From Phytophthora sp. 'mugwort' (taxonomy: Eukaryota; Oomycota; Peronosporomycetes; Peronosporales; Peronosporaceae): a DNA stretch of 64,000 nucleotides. Shown here piece after piece: positions 21,080-31,633 of the stretch. The stretch is taken from the NCBI GenBank assembly GCA_033558025.1, contig JAUCEF010000017.1, positions 3,844,001 to 3,908,000 of the forward strand, in the 5' to 3' direction. Position 1 is the first letter of the stretch; each line of letters begins with the position of its first letter. The notes under the pieces are model-generated. The model had not been told where the DNA came from and ran no database searches. It saw only the letters and a list, made by a program, of their open reading frames with translations. Both the position numbers and the translations under genes were made by a program.

Positions 21080-21184
21080 ACGACAACACATCGACTCATG
21101 GACGTTAGATCAGTTTCTTGGCAAACGAACACGCTGAAGCTTTTACATGAGACGTCACTATTCGGAGTTGCGTACAGGAATGCC

Positions 21185-22487
21185 TTACGCGTTCTTGTAA
21201 GCCTCATACAGATCGATTACACGCTGGACATCACGCTTGCAACCCAAGAAGATAGCTGAACGTTCGTGAATATCCGTCTACCAACATACCAACGTGTTAG
21301 ATTAGTGTCCAAATCCAGCATTAGACAAGGTAAACGAACCGGAACAAGATCGAGAATGCGTTTGGTGCCCGTGGTTGCCATACCACCAGCTTGCTCAACA
21401 ATAAACGACATGGGGTTTGCCTCATACAGAAGACGCAACTTGCCATTCTCGCTCTGCAATGTTGATATGTGCATCATTAAATGTGTTAGCGGTCAATACA
21501 AGGACAAACTAACAAGCACACCAAATTTACCTTAGCATCCGCAGGATATAGGAAGATACCGCCATAGAGAATCGTACGGTGCACATCCGATACCATGCTA
21601 CCGACGAAACGGGCAGCGTATGGCGTTGGTTTATCCTTGCATTCTCGGACAAACTCCTTGGTCGCGCGGTCCCAGTGAGCGGAGTTGCCTTCGTTGCACG
21701 AGTAAATCTTACACAACACGGCAACATCGCGTTAGAGAACACTCCATTACTCGCTATACACAGGATCTAACGCTGATGTTGCTTACCGTCTTGGGCTTAT
21801 CCGGGATGCGGACGTTCTTCTGGGATAACATGAACGCGCCAACCGTCGGGTCCAACGTAAAGCAGTGCACGCCGTTACCCCAGGTGATCACCAGCTGCGT
21901 GGAGCTACCGTACATGCAGTAACCCGCTGCTGCAAGCTTGTGACCAGGCTGCAGAATGTCCTTGTATCCCCCCTTAGACGTCGCATCACGCTGGTAGATA
22001 GCGAAGATTGTACCCGTCGAGACGTTGCAATTAATATTGGATGAGCCGTCCAGCGGGTCAAACGCAATGCAGAACTTGGCTGTATAATCAATAGTGCATT
22101 GTAATACCAACACGTAAGCTTATGCGCTCAATCCTCACCATAACGGAGCCACTCACTTCCACTCGAGTCGTTCTGCACCACAATGGGCTCCTCTTCCTCC
22201 TCGGACACCATCACTTCGATCTTGGTCGAGAACTTGAGCGAGTTGACGAAAACGTTGTTGGCCAGCACGTCCAACTTCTTCACGCGGTCGCGCGGTGCGT
22301 TCTCCGACCCGTCCAATCCATAGAGCCCAGTCAGACCCGCTCGCCGCACGGAACTAGCGATGACCTTGCACGCCAGCTCGATGGACGTGAATAACACGCT
22401 CAGATCAGTATTACCTTGAATCTCCTTCTCGGCCAGGATAAAGCGTGAGAGCGTGATGGGGTTCGAGTGGTCGACCTGGGCGGCCAT
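21185..22487 (-). CDS. FBP: Fructose-1,6-bisphosphatase, copy A
   Basis: Five exons on the minus strand: 22487-22157, 22079-21787, 21707-21531, 21453-21340, 21277-21185; 335 residues, all phases consistent. It hydrolyses fructose 1,6-bisphosphate to fructose 6-phosphate in gluconeogenesis. Family signatures are [40 protein letters not shown] and [20 protein letters not shown]. The metal-binding DPLDG is intact, but the residue two positions after SSN, Asp in copies B and C, is Asn here (AAT codon). It has four of the six introns of copy C. The start [10 protein letters not shown] aligns with MANQVDHSNP of copy B, and there is no leader, so it is probably cytosolic. Third in a head-to-tail triplet. 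Confidence 0.9.
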
Positions 22488-22746
22488 GGAGACGTTGGAA
22501 GATCGTTCTGCGGCTGACGTTGCAAATCGAAGAATGACCTTGAAGTAGTCTCAATGAGGTGGGGATAGGGATCATTCACGAAGCACTGGCTCTGACGAGA
22601 GACTCGTCATCAGGATCACCTTCAAGTGCGATCCATTGTATCTTGGAGCGAATCACGGGGACGTAAGGGGCAATTGAGCTCAATATGGATTTGCTTAGTT
22701 ACTTTATGTCAGGACTCCGGGCCTACCGACGCTCGGGTGTCTTGGA

Positions 22747-23922
22747 TTACGCTTGGCTGTACTCCTTGTACAGAGCGATCACCCGCTCAACGTCGCGCGT
22801 GCAACCAAGGAAGATCGGAGAGCGCTGGTGGATGCCTGTGGGAATGAGGTCGAGGATCCGCTCCGTGCCAGTGGTCGCCATGCCGCCAGCCTGTTCCATG
22901 ATGAACGACATGGGGTTGCACTCGTACAGCAGACGCAGCTTGCCGTCCTTGACCTTGTCGCTGCCCGGGTATAGGTAGATGCCGCCGTACAGAATGGTAC
23001 GATGGATGTCGGACACCATACTGCCGACATATCGCGCCGCGTACGGCTTGGGCTTGGTCTTGCACTCATCCACGAACGCCTTGGTAGCGCGATCCCAGTG
23101 GGCGTAGTTGCCTTCGTTGCACGAGTAGATGGTCTTGGGCTCCTCCGGGATACGAATGTCCTTCTGCGACAGGATGAAGGCTCCGATCGTGGGGTCCAAC
23201 GTGAAGCAATGCACGCCCTTGCCCCACGTCAGCACGAGCTGCGTGGAGCTGCCGTACATGCAGTAGCCAGCCGACACGAGCTTGCTTCCAGGCTGCAGAA
23301 TGTCCTTGTAACTACAAGCCAATTGCATAACAGTCAGTACTTCCTTCTAGCGACACTTAAGAATACCTAAGTTGTCGTTTACTCACCCTCCTTCGGACGT
23401 GTCATCGCGTTGGTAAATGGCGAAGATCGTGCCCGTAGACACATTACAGTCAATATTGGAAGAGCCGTCGAGCGGGTCGAACGCGATGCAGTACTTGGTG
23501 CCGCCTGACTCGTGGTCTACGATTATGGGACTTTCCTCCTCCTCGGAGACCATTACTTCGATCTTGGTCGAGAACTTAAGCGAGTTGATGAAAATATCAT
23601 TAGCCAGCACGTCCAGCTTCTTCACCTGATCTCCGGTCGAGTTCTCCGAGCCATCGAGGCCGTACAGGCCCGTAAGACCGGCGCGGCGCACGGAGCTGGC
23701 GATGACCTTGCACGCTAGCTCGATGGACGTGAAGAGCACACTAAGGTCACTGTTGCCCTGGATCTCCTTCTCGGCCAGGATGAACCGCGAGAGCGTGATG
23801 GGGTTCGAGTGGTCCACTTGGTTGGCCATGATGTTCCTGTAGTAGGCGGCGAGCGGGGGCGAGTACGAGCGGATGTGGAGGAACGAGGAGTGTGACCGAC
23901 GGAGTAGATTCGCAAATGACAT
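22747..23922 (-). CDS. FBP: Fructose-1,6-bisphosphatase, copy B, with mitochondrial-like leader
   Basis: Two exons, 23922-23387 and 23311-22747; 366 residues from the Met at 23922, or 335 from MANQVDHSNP at 23829. The extra 31 residues (MSFANLLRRSHSSFLHIRS, then YSPPLAAYYRNI) are rich in Arg, Ser and aromatic residues and contain no acidic residue, the profile of a mitochondrial targeting peptide. The frame is open further to 24018, so a longer start is possible. All catalytic segments are present ([36 protein letters not shown]). The single intron falls at GG|YKD, the third intron position of copy C. Oomycetes and other stramenopiles place parts of glycolysis in mitochondria; a mitochondrial FBPase would be a further twist, but this is inference from the leader. 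Confidence 0.9.
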
Positions 23923-24154
23923 GGCGCAGCTCCGTGACGGACGGAGCCTTTGCTGAGTTGAAGCAGGTGGAGGATGAAGTGAGACTGTCGACGTCGACCG
24001 TGTCATGAAGGCAGACAAAACTAGGATTTTAAGATCTAGAATAGACTGAGAATGGGATTAAATGCCGAATTCAAACGTGACAACAGGATTGCGTCCTCGC
24101 TGACCACTTCAAACAAGTACGTATGTGCATGATGGGTCAATTTCAACCGCTTGC

Positions 24155-25598
24155 TTACTTTTCTTCTCCGTACTTCTTGTACAGCTCGATCACGCGCTCC
24201 ACGTCGCGCTTGCAGCCCAGGAAGATCGGCGAGCGCTGATGGATATGGGTCTGCCAGGCGGAAGATAAAGACGATCAAGAGTTAATATCAGTCTGATGTG
24301 GTGCACGACTTCACCGACGTACGGGGTACAAGTCGAGCACACGCTCTGTTCCGGTCGTGGACGCGCCACCTGCCTGCTCCATGATGAATGACATTGGATT
24401 GCACTCGTACAGTAGACGCAGCTTGCCATCCTTGCTCTGCGGATACAATATCATAATGTAGTGCTTAGCCACCAGAGCAGTCGTCCCAGGGTTTAGATCG
24501 ACCATGCCTACCTTGTCGCTGCCCGGGTACAGATAGATACCGCCATACAGGATCGTTCGGTGAATGTCAGACACCATACTGCCAACGTAACGAGCGTTGT
24601 ATGGGACGGACTTGTTCTTGCATTCGTCCACGAAGGCCTTACTGGGCCGGTCCCAGTGTGCGTAGTTGCCTTCGTTGCACGAGTAAACCTGCGGTGGAAA
24701 CCAGCAGTTCGTATCAGAACGTTGGATGAACTACGCACAGGAGGAGTGCCTGGTTACCGTCTTGGGGTTCTCGGGGATTCGCATGCCCTTGTGTGACAAG
24801 ATGAATGCTCCGATCGTCGGATCAAGCGTGAAACAGTGTACACCCTTGCCCCACGTCAGTACCAGCTGAGTGGAGCTGCCGTACATGCAGTAACCTGCCG
24901 CTACAAGCTGTTTGCCGGGCTGGAGGATATCCTTGAAGCTACACATGAAAATTAGTCACTGAGGACACGAAAACAAGAGTAAGTAATTAGCAGGATATTA
25001 AGCTTACCCTCCTTGCAATCCTGCTTCGCGGTGGTAGATGCCAAAGATGGTGCCAGTCGAGACGTTGCAGTCGATGTTGGAGGAACCATCGAGAGGGTCG
25101 AAGGCGATGCAGTACTTAGCTAAAGTATAGCAAACATCACACAAGTATCAGTGTTGTATTGGGAGCAGGGTGAATTACAGCGAGACTCACTGCCAGCGGA
25201 ATCGTTCTCCACACAAACGGGCTCGACTTCTTCTTCAGAGACCATGACCTCAATCTTGGTCGAGAACTATACGACACCATCAAAAGGTGACATGTCAGCA
25301 TTCATCAGTAACACGATCACCAGCAGCATTCTGGACGTACCTTCAAGGAGTTAATGAAGACATCGTTGGCCAGGACATCCAACTTCTTGACCTGGTCGCC
25401 TGTAGCGTTCTCCGATCCGTCTAGACCGTACAGCCCTATCAAACCGGCACGCCGCACCGAACTAGCAATGACCTTGCATGCCAACTCGATCGACGAGAAC
25501 AGCACGCTCAGGTCAGCGTTTCCTTGGATCTCCTGCTCGCCGAGGATGAACCGGTTGAGAGTAATGGGGTTGGAGTGGTCGACTTCAGCGGTTGGCAT
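24155..25598 (-). CDS. FBP: Fructose-1,6-bisphosphatase, copy C
   Basis: Seven exons: 25598-25341, 25266-25191, 25119-25008, 24938-24758, 24688-24512, 24436-24323, 24250-24155; 337 residues with all phases in agreement. The protein starts [17 protein letters not shown] and has every signature of the family ([60 protein letters not shown]). It ends KKYGEEK, unlike A and B. Its six introns (69-75 bp) include all positions found in A and B, so it probably keeps the ancestral structure. It is first in the tandem in transcription direction. Sequence around DPLDG differs slightly ([13 protein letters not shown] where B has FAIYQRDDTSEGG). Presumably cytosolic, since no leader is seen. Confidence 0.92.
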
Positions 25599-26018
25599 GA
25601 TGAACAGGTGAACTGGAGATAGAGCTCTTGGACGCACTGTGTGCTATAACGAGAAATGCGGAATGAACATGAAGTCATGGCGATCTCGGCGCTCCGGTAG
25701 CCCGGTGGTGACGTTGAATTGTCAGACCACCGCCGGCAAGCAGCTGTGGTATTAAATGAAGGGTGAGACAGCGACAGAGCGGGCATCTTCAATTGGACCC
25801 TCTGGACAGGAGGGCAATCACCATGCGAAGCTCACGATGAGGTCAACACCAGCGTCTACGCAGGATGCGGTCCTTAAACATTCGCACACTGTCACACAAC
25901 ACGGACCAGCAACACCCGCTTCAACCGTATCTAACCCGGTCAGCTCCCTCGCATCATGGTTCTGTGCTGAAATTCCGTTGCAATCCGCAAGCATAAAAGT
26001 CCTAGCAACTGTCACAGC
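25599..26018. other. Intergenic, no clear gene
   Basis: Upstream region of FBPase copy C. Small ORFs on both strands lack support. Expected to hold the copy C promoter. Confidence 0.4.
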
Positions 26019-26311
26019 CTAATAAGCAGGAATATTCAACTCACAAATGATTAAAGATCTTGCACACAGAGACTCCAATTGAAGCCAGCACGGCGCAGAC
26101 TGCACAAGAGCGAGCACGCGTCGCTGCAGGAGCTGGTTGCGTGCCTTCTGTGTTTCTGCTGTTTTTGTTGTGTTAATTTCTACTCGTAGCGCAAGAAGCT
26201 CAGCCAAAAGCTGCGAGGAGCACTGCTCCACGATCGGCAAGCTTTGAAACTCGGCTAGTAATTGAAAGAGAGCGACATCGGCAACCTACCTAAGAGCTTG
26301 GTCACATCCAT
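26019..26311 (-). CDS. Possible small two-exon gene (85 aa), tentative
   Basis: An ATG at 26311 (MDVTKLL) joins in phase over a putative 35-bp GT..AG intron (26289-26255) to an open exon 26254-26019, reading AEFQSLPIVEQCSSQLLAEL and then an alpha-helical, Lys/Gln-rich segment (KTAETQKARNQLLQRRVLAL). The helix looks coiled-coil like. The intron would be shorter than any other in this window, and the ATG lies 15 bp after the EF-1beta stop, so this may only be 3' UTR with chance coding. I do not recognise a family. Confidence 0.3.
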
Positions 26312-26325
26312 CTGAATCCGCACGC

Positions 26326-27003
26326 TTACAGCTTGTTCATGGAGGCGACGTCAACCGACTGCACGAAGTCCTCGAAGCTCTCGATGGCGTCCGTGATGTC
26401 GTCAAGCAGCACCAGGTCGTCCACGATGACGCACTGCACCAGCAGCTTCTTAATACCAAAGGCCACGGGCACCAGCTTGTGGCCCTCGCCCCACGTCAGA
26501 CCTTCAATGGGCATGGCCTTGATCTTGGCGGCCAGCTCTTCGAGGTCTGTCTCGGCCTCCCAGGGCTTAACCTCGATGACCACCTGCGAGCGCTCCACGG
26601 GTTTCTTCTTCTCCTTCTTGGCAGACTTAGCGGCCTCGGCGCGTTTGGCGGCCAAAGCCTTGGTGGCCTCGTCGTCCTCCTCGTCGTCATCACCAAATAG
26701 GTCATCATCGTCGTCTTCCTCTTCCTCCTCCTCCTCCTTAGCAGGGGCAGCGGCCTTCTTAGGGGAAGCACCGGCCTTCTTGGTCACCAAAATGGCGCGC
26801 AGGCCCAGCTTGGCGGCCGCGTGCACGTACCAGCGGTACACGTTGGCGAACTTGGCGGCGTCGGGCACGACCGAGAACTTGTGGAACAAAGCGGCATCGG
26901 CCGAGCTGAACTTGTAGCCCTCGATGTAGCTGCGGTTCGTCAGGAAGCCGTTCAGCTTCTTGAGGCCAGAGTCCTGGTCCAGGTTGTCGAAGGTGATGCC
27001 CAT
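26326..27003 (-). CDS. EEF1B: Translation elongation factor 1-beta (eEF1B GEF subunit)
   Basis: Single exon, 225 residues. The N-terminal part (LKKLNGFLTNRSYIEGYKFS, SADAALFHKF, YVHAAAKLG) is the GST-C-like domain that binds eEF1B-gamma. A Lys/Ala linker and a long acidic run with DLFGDDDEEDD follow. The C-terminal ~90 residues are the guanine-exchange domain: SQVVIEVKPWEAETDLEEL, EGLTWGEGHKLVPVAFGIKK, VDDLVLLDDITDAIESFEDF and VQSVDVASMNKL at the end. It reloads eEF1A with GTP during elongation. The usual length is about 220 residues, so this is full size. Codon use is strongly biased to C/G in third positions, as expected of a highly expressed gene. The ATG is preceded by a CTTAG that could be a 3' splice site of a leader intron. 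Confidence 0.95.
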   Translation of the reverse strand: MGITFDNLDQDSGLKKLNGFLTNRSYIEGYKFSSADAALFHKFSVVPDAAKFANVYRWYVHAAAKLGLRAILVTKKAGASPKKAAAPAKEEEEEEEDDDDDLFGDDDEEDDEATKALAAKRAEAAKSAKKEKKKPVERSQVVIEVKPWEAETDLEELAAKIKAMPIEGLTWGEGHKLVPVAFGIKKLLVQCVIVDDLVLLDDITDAIESFEDFVQSVDVASMNKL

Positions 27004-27624
27004 GTCTGCTAAGGTAGGTTTTACTATGCGCCCGGCTGCTTGGCTTATGATAGCAGGGGAAAGCTTGGCTGGCTAGGAGCGCGGGTGACGGGGTATCGTC
27101 GATTATAGTCGTTAAGGTTATCAGCATAGTAAGAACAAGTGTGCGGATGGGATCTTGACAGAGGGACCACTATTCAGAGCAGATCTTGATCAAATGGAGT
27201 TTTCTTTTTCTCGAAAAAAAGCAAACAATGCACACCTGCAAGCTGCCGCTTGGTGGGGTAATTATCCTTACTGACCACAAATACATCACACTTTTCCCAA
27301 CTGCCCGCAGAAGTATCACATGGTCGAAATGTATGGCTGCTAGTTGAAGTGGACTACAATTAGACTTTCTAATAAAAACACAGTGCACGTCTGCTTGAAT
27401 ATAACCGCCCAACAAAGCAATCACTACAGTGTTCTCACTTGTTGACAGTCATGGAGCCTGGCAAGGTGAACCTGCTCGTCAAGGTCAAAAGGCAGACGAT
27501 CAAGCTACGCGATGTATGCGCTACTGCAACACAGGGGTCGGAAAAAATAATTGCAATACAGTAATAACTGATTTTTTGGATTGTAATTTTTATCATTGGA
27601 TTTGGTCAGGTCCAATACAATACC
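27004..27624. other. Intergenic, promoter side of EF-1beta
   Basis: About 620 bp, AT-rich in the right half. No supported ORF. The transposon island begins at its right edge. Confidence 0.45.
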
Positions 27625-29767
27625 AAATTGCCGCAATTATTGGCAATAAATATGGCAAATGGTGCGATTGACTGGCCACTGGAGCCCACCAGCAGATCAT
27701 CACCCGATGACTCCACAGGGCACAGACGATGACATCACTGATGGAGTTCTCCACACCACATCTACGCCAACCGACAGCGACTGGCTAGGAATGCTGTCAG
27801 AGCTGCCTCTCCCGGCAATTCCGCTCGGCACTAAGGGCACAAACCAACTTTCAACTAGCTACAATGGTCTCCAACAAGCATCTTGCTATCTTCTTTTTCG
27901 CTTCGCTCGACAAAGGACAGTTCCGCTGTAACCTGTGCGGCAACAAAACGCAAACAAGTGACTGGATCCGGCTACTCCAACCTGATGGCGCACCTGGCTG
28001 GGAAGCACACCGGCAACGAGGATCAGTACGTATCACACCTCAGCAACTCAAGCCGTCCTCTCCAAGCGTTTGGCTTCTAGCCGAGAAAACAATCCATATG
28101 TTCCAGTGGATCCGGTGGATTATCGAGAGGAACATGCCTGTCCACGAGGTCGAAAATGTGCTCACTTGATCAATGAGCAAGTTGCGACCCGTCAGTGCGA
28201 AGGCTGTGAAGAAGTGCATAGGAGGCATCGCTATTGAACTCGGCAAGTTGCTCGAGAAGGAGCTGGGAACGCTCTCCAACCTGATGTTCGACGGCTGGTC
28301 ACATGCTGGCGTGCATTACGTCGCGCTATACGCTGTTTACGTGCTGGAGGAAAGCTTCGCCTTCTGCTGTTAGGCATATCACCGCTTGCAGATGGAACAC
28401 AGACTGCCGATGCTCACATCCAACTGTTCAAGAACCTCCTCGACGTCTACGAAATGACCACGGACATGGTGGGTTCCGAGTTGGCGACAACTGTAGCACC
28501 AACCTATGCATTGCGAACAAGATCGGCGTGCCTCTGGTTGGGTGCGCCAGCCACCGGTTTAACCTGGCTGTTAACAAGTTTCTGGTGCCATATGAGGACG
28601 CGCTGGACGAAGTGAATACGCTCATGGTTGCGCTGCGGAACGAAAACAACTTTGCGGAGCTGAAGAAGCACACAGAGCTCAACCCCATTAAGCGGAATGT
28701 CACTCGCTGGTCGTCGACGTTCGAGATGGTATAGGGGTACATCCGGATTCGCGCTGAGGTCAAGAAGGTCGAAGCAGTTGAAGAACGGATCCCAACGGGT
28801 GCCAAGCACCGAAAGTTGGTCGCCTTGCTCGAACATCTGAAGAAGTAACAGCATCTGCAAGCGACTACAGCGTGACGACACTGATATGGCAGAGGTGCGC
28901 CTCATGTTCGATGCCCTTGTCGCAGAGTATCCTGTTATGGCAGAACATCTCAAGTCGACGGCTAAGATCATCCACACACCCGCTTTTTGAGTCCGGAGTC
29001 GTCAAGGTGATCGCTGGCACCGCCCTCTCTTCGGCGGAGACAGCTGCGTTTAAGCGGTTTGAAGGGGCGCTGCCAATCGGTAAGAAGCGAACAGAGCGCG
29101 AAGAGGACTATGCATCGTTGCTCCTTCAAGGCAAGGGCAAGAAGCGCAAGCACTCCTCAAGTTCGGCCAGTTACTCGCCGCTGATGAGCAAGATTTCTCC
29201 AACGTCTAACATTGTCGAGGACTGTTTTCGCAGTGCAAGTTTGTAATGACCCCAGAGCGGCGCTCCATGCTTCCGGCGAACTTCAAGCAGCTTTCGTTTC
29301 TTCGAGTCAACCGCAGTATATGGGACGTGACAACCGTAGCTCGTATATGCAGCGACAGTAGTAGCTAGATTCGTAATGTATAATACATTTGCTCGCGCTT
29401 ACACCTACATTCCCTGTTATTTATGGTATGACTATGTTGTCGTGGTATATCTTCAGAGCTATCTTAATACACTAATATGAATCGTAACATTGTTGCTCCA
29501 CACTTCAGCTATACGTTGAGGGCCTTCCGATGCTTGGAACATCATTATTGAAGGAGGAGAAGCACTTCGCATCCGGTCGGTAGTTGTCGTTGACTGTATT
29601 ACTTTCTGAAACGAATAGGGTAGAGTATCATCTTAGCTATATGTGGTGTCGATTGGAATCGATAAAAATAATTTTTTGGCAAGCCGACAACTCGGTTGGA
29701 TAAAAATATATCGATCAAAATATCCGCCTAAAAATAATATTATTAGCCAATAAAATTGCTGCAATTT
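27625..29767 (+). mobile_element. Decayed hAT-like DNA transposon
   Basis: The interval is bounded by imperfect inverted repeats (27625-27650 and 29741-29767, about 25 bp, AAATTGCNGCAATT...ATTGGCNAATAA) and contains a broken hAT-type transposase. The repeats do not resemble the common CAGGG ends of hAT, and no 8-bp target duplication was identified, so the outer limits are provisional. Confidence 0.6.
27864..29366 (+). pseudogene. hAT-like transposase with BED zinc finger, disrupted
   Basis: Fragments in all three frames fall in family order. A BED-type finger comes first (FRCNLCGNK... LMAHLAGKH). A catalytic-core part follows (NLMFDGWSHAGVHYVALYAVY; LLGISPLADGTQTADAHIQ). Next is VGDNCSTNLCIANKIGVPLVGC with ASHRFNLAVNKFL and RNVTRWSSTFEM, then a C-terminal part (KKRTEREEDYASLLLQGKG, RRSMLPANFKQL). 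Stops and frameshifts near 27945, 28370, 28440, 28734 and 28848 break it, so it cannot encode a working transposase. The order and the CASHRFNLAV motif are typical of hAT elements common in oomycetes. Confidence 0.75.
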
Positions 29768-29833
29768 ATTTAGAGTCGCATCACTTCAACATAGCCTCAA
29801 CCGGTTGATGCTCCAGCAGTGTATTTTTCGCAA

Positions 29834-30334
29834 TGCCCAAGAAAAACAAGCGCCAGCAGCAACTGGCACTGCTGACGGAAGCGAAGCGGAGAGTGACCGC
29901 TGTCAAGAACCTCCAGTCACCCCTCCACCTCCACAGGCACGCTGCGCCTGGGCGGAGCTGAAAGAGCATGCTCAATCAACGCCCTGGTGCTGCCCGTCCC
30001 TCGAGCTCCAAGACACGATTCGTCCTCGGAAGAGGACTCATCCGACTACGGAGACGGGCCAGACACGTTCACTGTAGAGTCAATATACGCTAAGAAAACA
30101 GATAGTTCCGGTAACATATATTACTTTGTAGGTTGGGTTGGCTATCCAGAAATCACGTGGCAACCTGCAATCGCCTTACCTCAGCAACTCATCAATGAGT
30201 TCGAACGTGAAGAACTCGGCGTCGTATGGCCCGTGGACCTTCGCGCGTGGGTCCCGATCGGGACCCAACTGGCACTAGAGACCAAGGTAGACGTGGAAGG
30301 CGATAAAGCAACATTACAACTGAATTTGCGATAA
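29834..30334 (+). pseudogene. Chromodomain protein fragment
   Basis: The frame ending at 30334 encodes a chromodomain: FTVESIYAKKTDSSGNIYY, FVGWVGYPEITWQPA and LINEFEREEL. It has the usual aromatic cage positions (Y/W/W-like) and an acidic Ser-rich leader (DSSSEEDSSDYGDGPD). A basic start at 29834 (MPKKNKRQQQLALL) is in another frame, so either a short intron or a frameshift separates them; I could not find a convincing splice. Chromodomains bind methylated histone tails and occur in some transposons. It sits directly before MULE transposase remains and may belong to that element. Confidence 0.6.
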
Positions 30335-30347
30335 ATTTTGTTATTGT

Positions 30348-31430
30348 TTGTCTCTGAATTGCAGTCTTACTACTGTGGTTGGTTGTCCCCAATTCAATAT
30401 CATACTGAATTGGCGGACCCCTGCTGCAAAAGACGCCAAGGCTTTCCTGCGCGCATTCGCCTTCAATGAGAACAAATCGATTAAGCAGGCAAAGTCTTCA
30501 GGTCACCTAAAGGTTTGGAAGTGCACATCTGAGTCTGCTTGCGGTTGGCATGTCAGCTTGTAAACAAAGGGTGAAACGAAGCGCTCGAACACAAATAATG
30601 GTTTCTGTCCACCAAGGGCGTGGTTTGTCAGTGACTTAATGCTGGAGCACTCTCCCAGTTTGTGACTGTATTGCCGAATGCTCGACGGTGGTACTTATGG
30701 AGATGCCAGAATTTCAAAGTGCACTAGCTTCAGGGTTAAGCAGCACTCGCAATCACGTTGCTGAGTCTGTAAAAGTCATAGACAATGCGGCAATGCTGTA
30801 CACAGCTATAGCTCGCGCCAAGAAGGAACTAGCATCTGTCAATGGTGACGCATATGAAAAACTTCCGACCTTTCTCAGATCGTTCGAGCGCCAGAACCCT
30901 GAATCTCGTGTGCGTTGCCAGCTTGACAGCATGGATCGTTTTTAGCGTTTTTATTTCGTTGGGTTCTCTGGTCGCTGGGCAGGACAACTGGGTTCCTATC
31001 CTAGAATGTGATGGAACTCACATGAAAATGCGACGTATAATGGCGTGTGTGTGCTGTTGGGTTGGTAAACATGGCGACTGGTCAAACATCCCATTTGCTG
31101 TTGCGTTTATTCACAAGGATACTGCAGCAAACTTTCAGTATTTGTTTTTGTAAACTGCGTTGTGGCGGGAATCAAACTGCACGATCGTGCTGTTTTCACA
31201 AATAGAGGCAAACAGCGAGATGCACAGATACGTTCGCGGAGCCACGGCATCGTGGTTCACCTCAAGTTCTGTGCGCTGCATATTTCTTTAATGTCTGCAG
31301 TCATTTTCGCGCACTAGAACCCAATATCGAAATCGCAAGAGACCTCTGGTTTCGCTTGCAAGCTGCGGTAACACTTGTGGAGTATGACACTATTCTCGTG
31401 GAGATTAATGAATCGTTTCCAAAGTCTCGA
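30348..31430 (+). pseudogene. MULE-family transposase, copy 1, disrupted
   Basis: Pieces in shifting frames follow the order of a Mutator-like transposase. An N-terminal finger-like part comes first (DAKAFLRAFAFNENKSIKQ, VWKCTSESACGWHVSL). Next are the region before the DDE core (AIARAKKELASVNGDAYEKL, LPTFLRSFERQNPESRVRC) and the DDE start (NWVPILECDGTHMK). FAVAFIHKDTAANFQYL and then LHDRAVFTNRGKQRDAQI with LKFCALHIS follow, ending EINESFPKS. Stops at 30560, 30943 and 31151 break it. The same order is found on the opposite strand at 40556-41440 with strong local similarity (RFLKGFPENNSGSRVCYQL). Confidence 0.7.
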
Positions 31431-31633
31431 ACGGTGAGGGCCAGTTTCTTGTCTCGAGCCGGCGGATCCGGCAAGTCACACGAGATACACGCACTGATTT
31501 GCTTCGGTCAGTCATCCCGCTCCCCCCGGGGTGGGCGACGTCTACTTGTGAAAGCGCTTCTCCTTCATTTAAAAAAAAATAAAGTGGGATGATAGACAAG
31601 GCCAGTGTCGGAGATGGCGGAGGAAGATGTTCG

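Noticed and set aside
24019..24154. Extending FBPase copy B start to 24018
   Set aside because: The extra 32 residues are open by chance; the Met at 23922 already gives a typical targeting leader. Not excluded without 5' data.
26333..26917. 194-codon plus-strand ORF opposite EF-1beta
   Set aside because: Poly-Ser shadow of the acidic EF-1beta linker.
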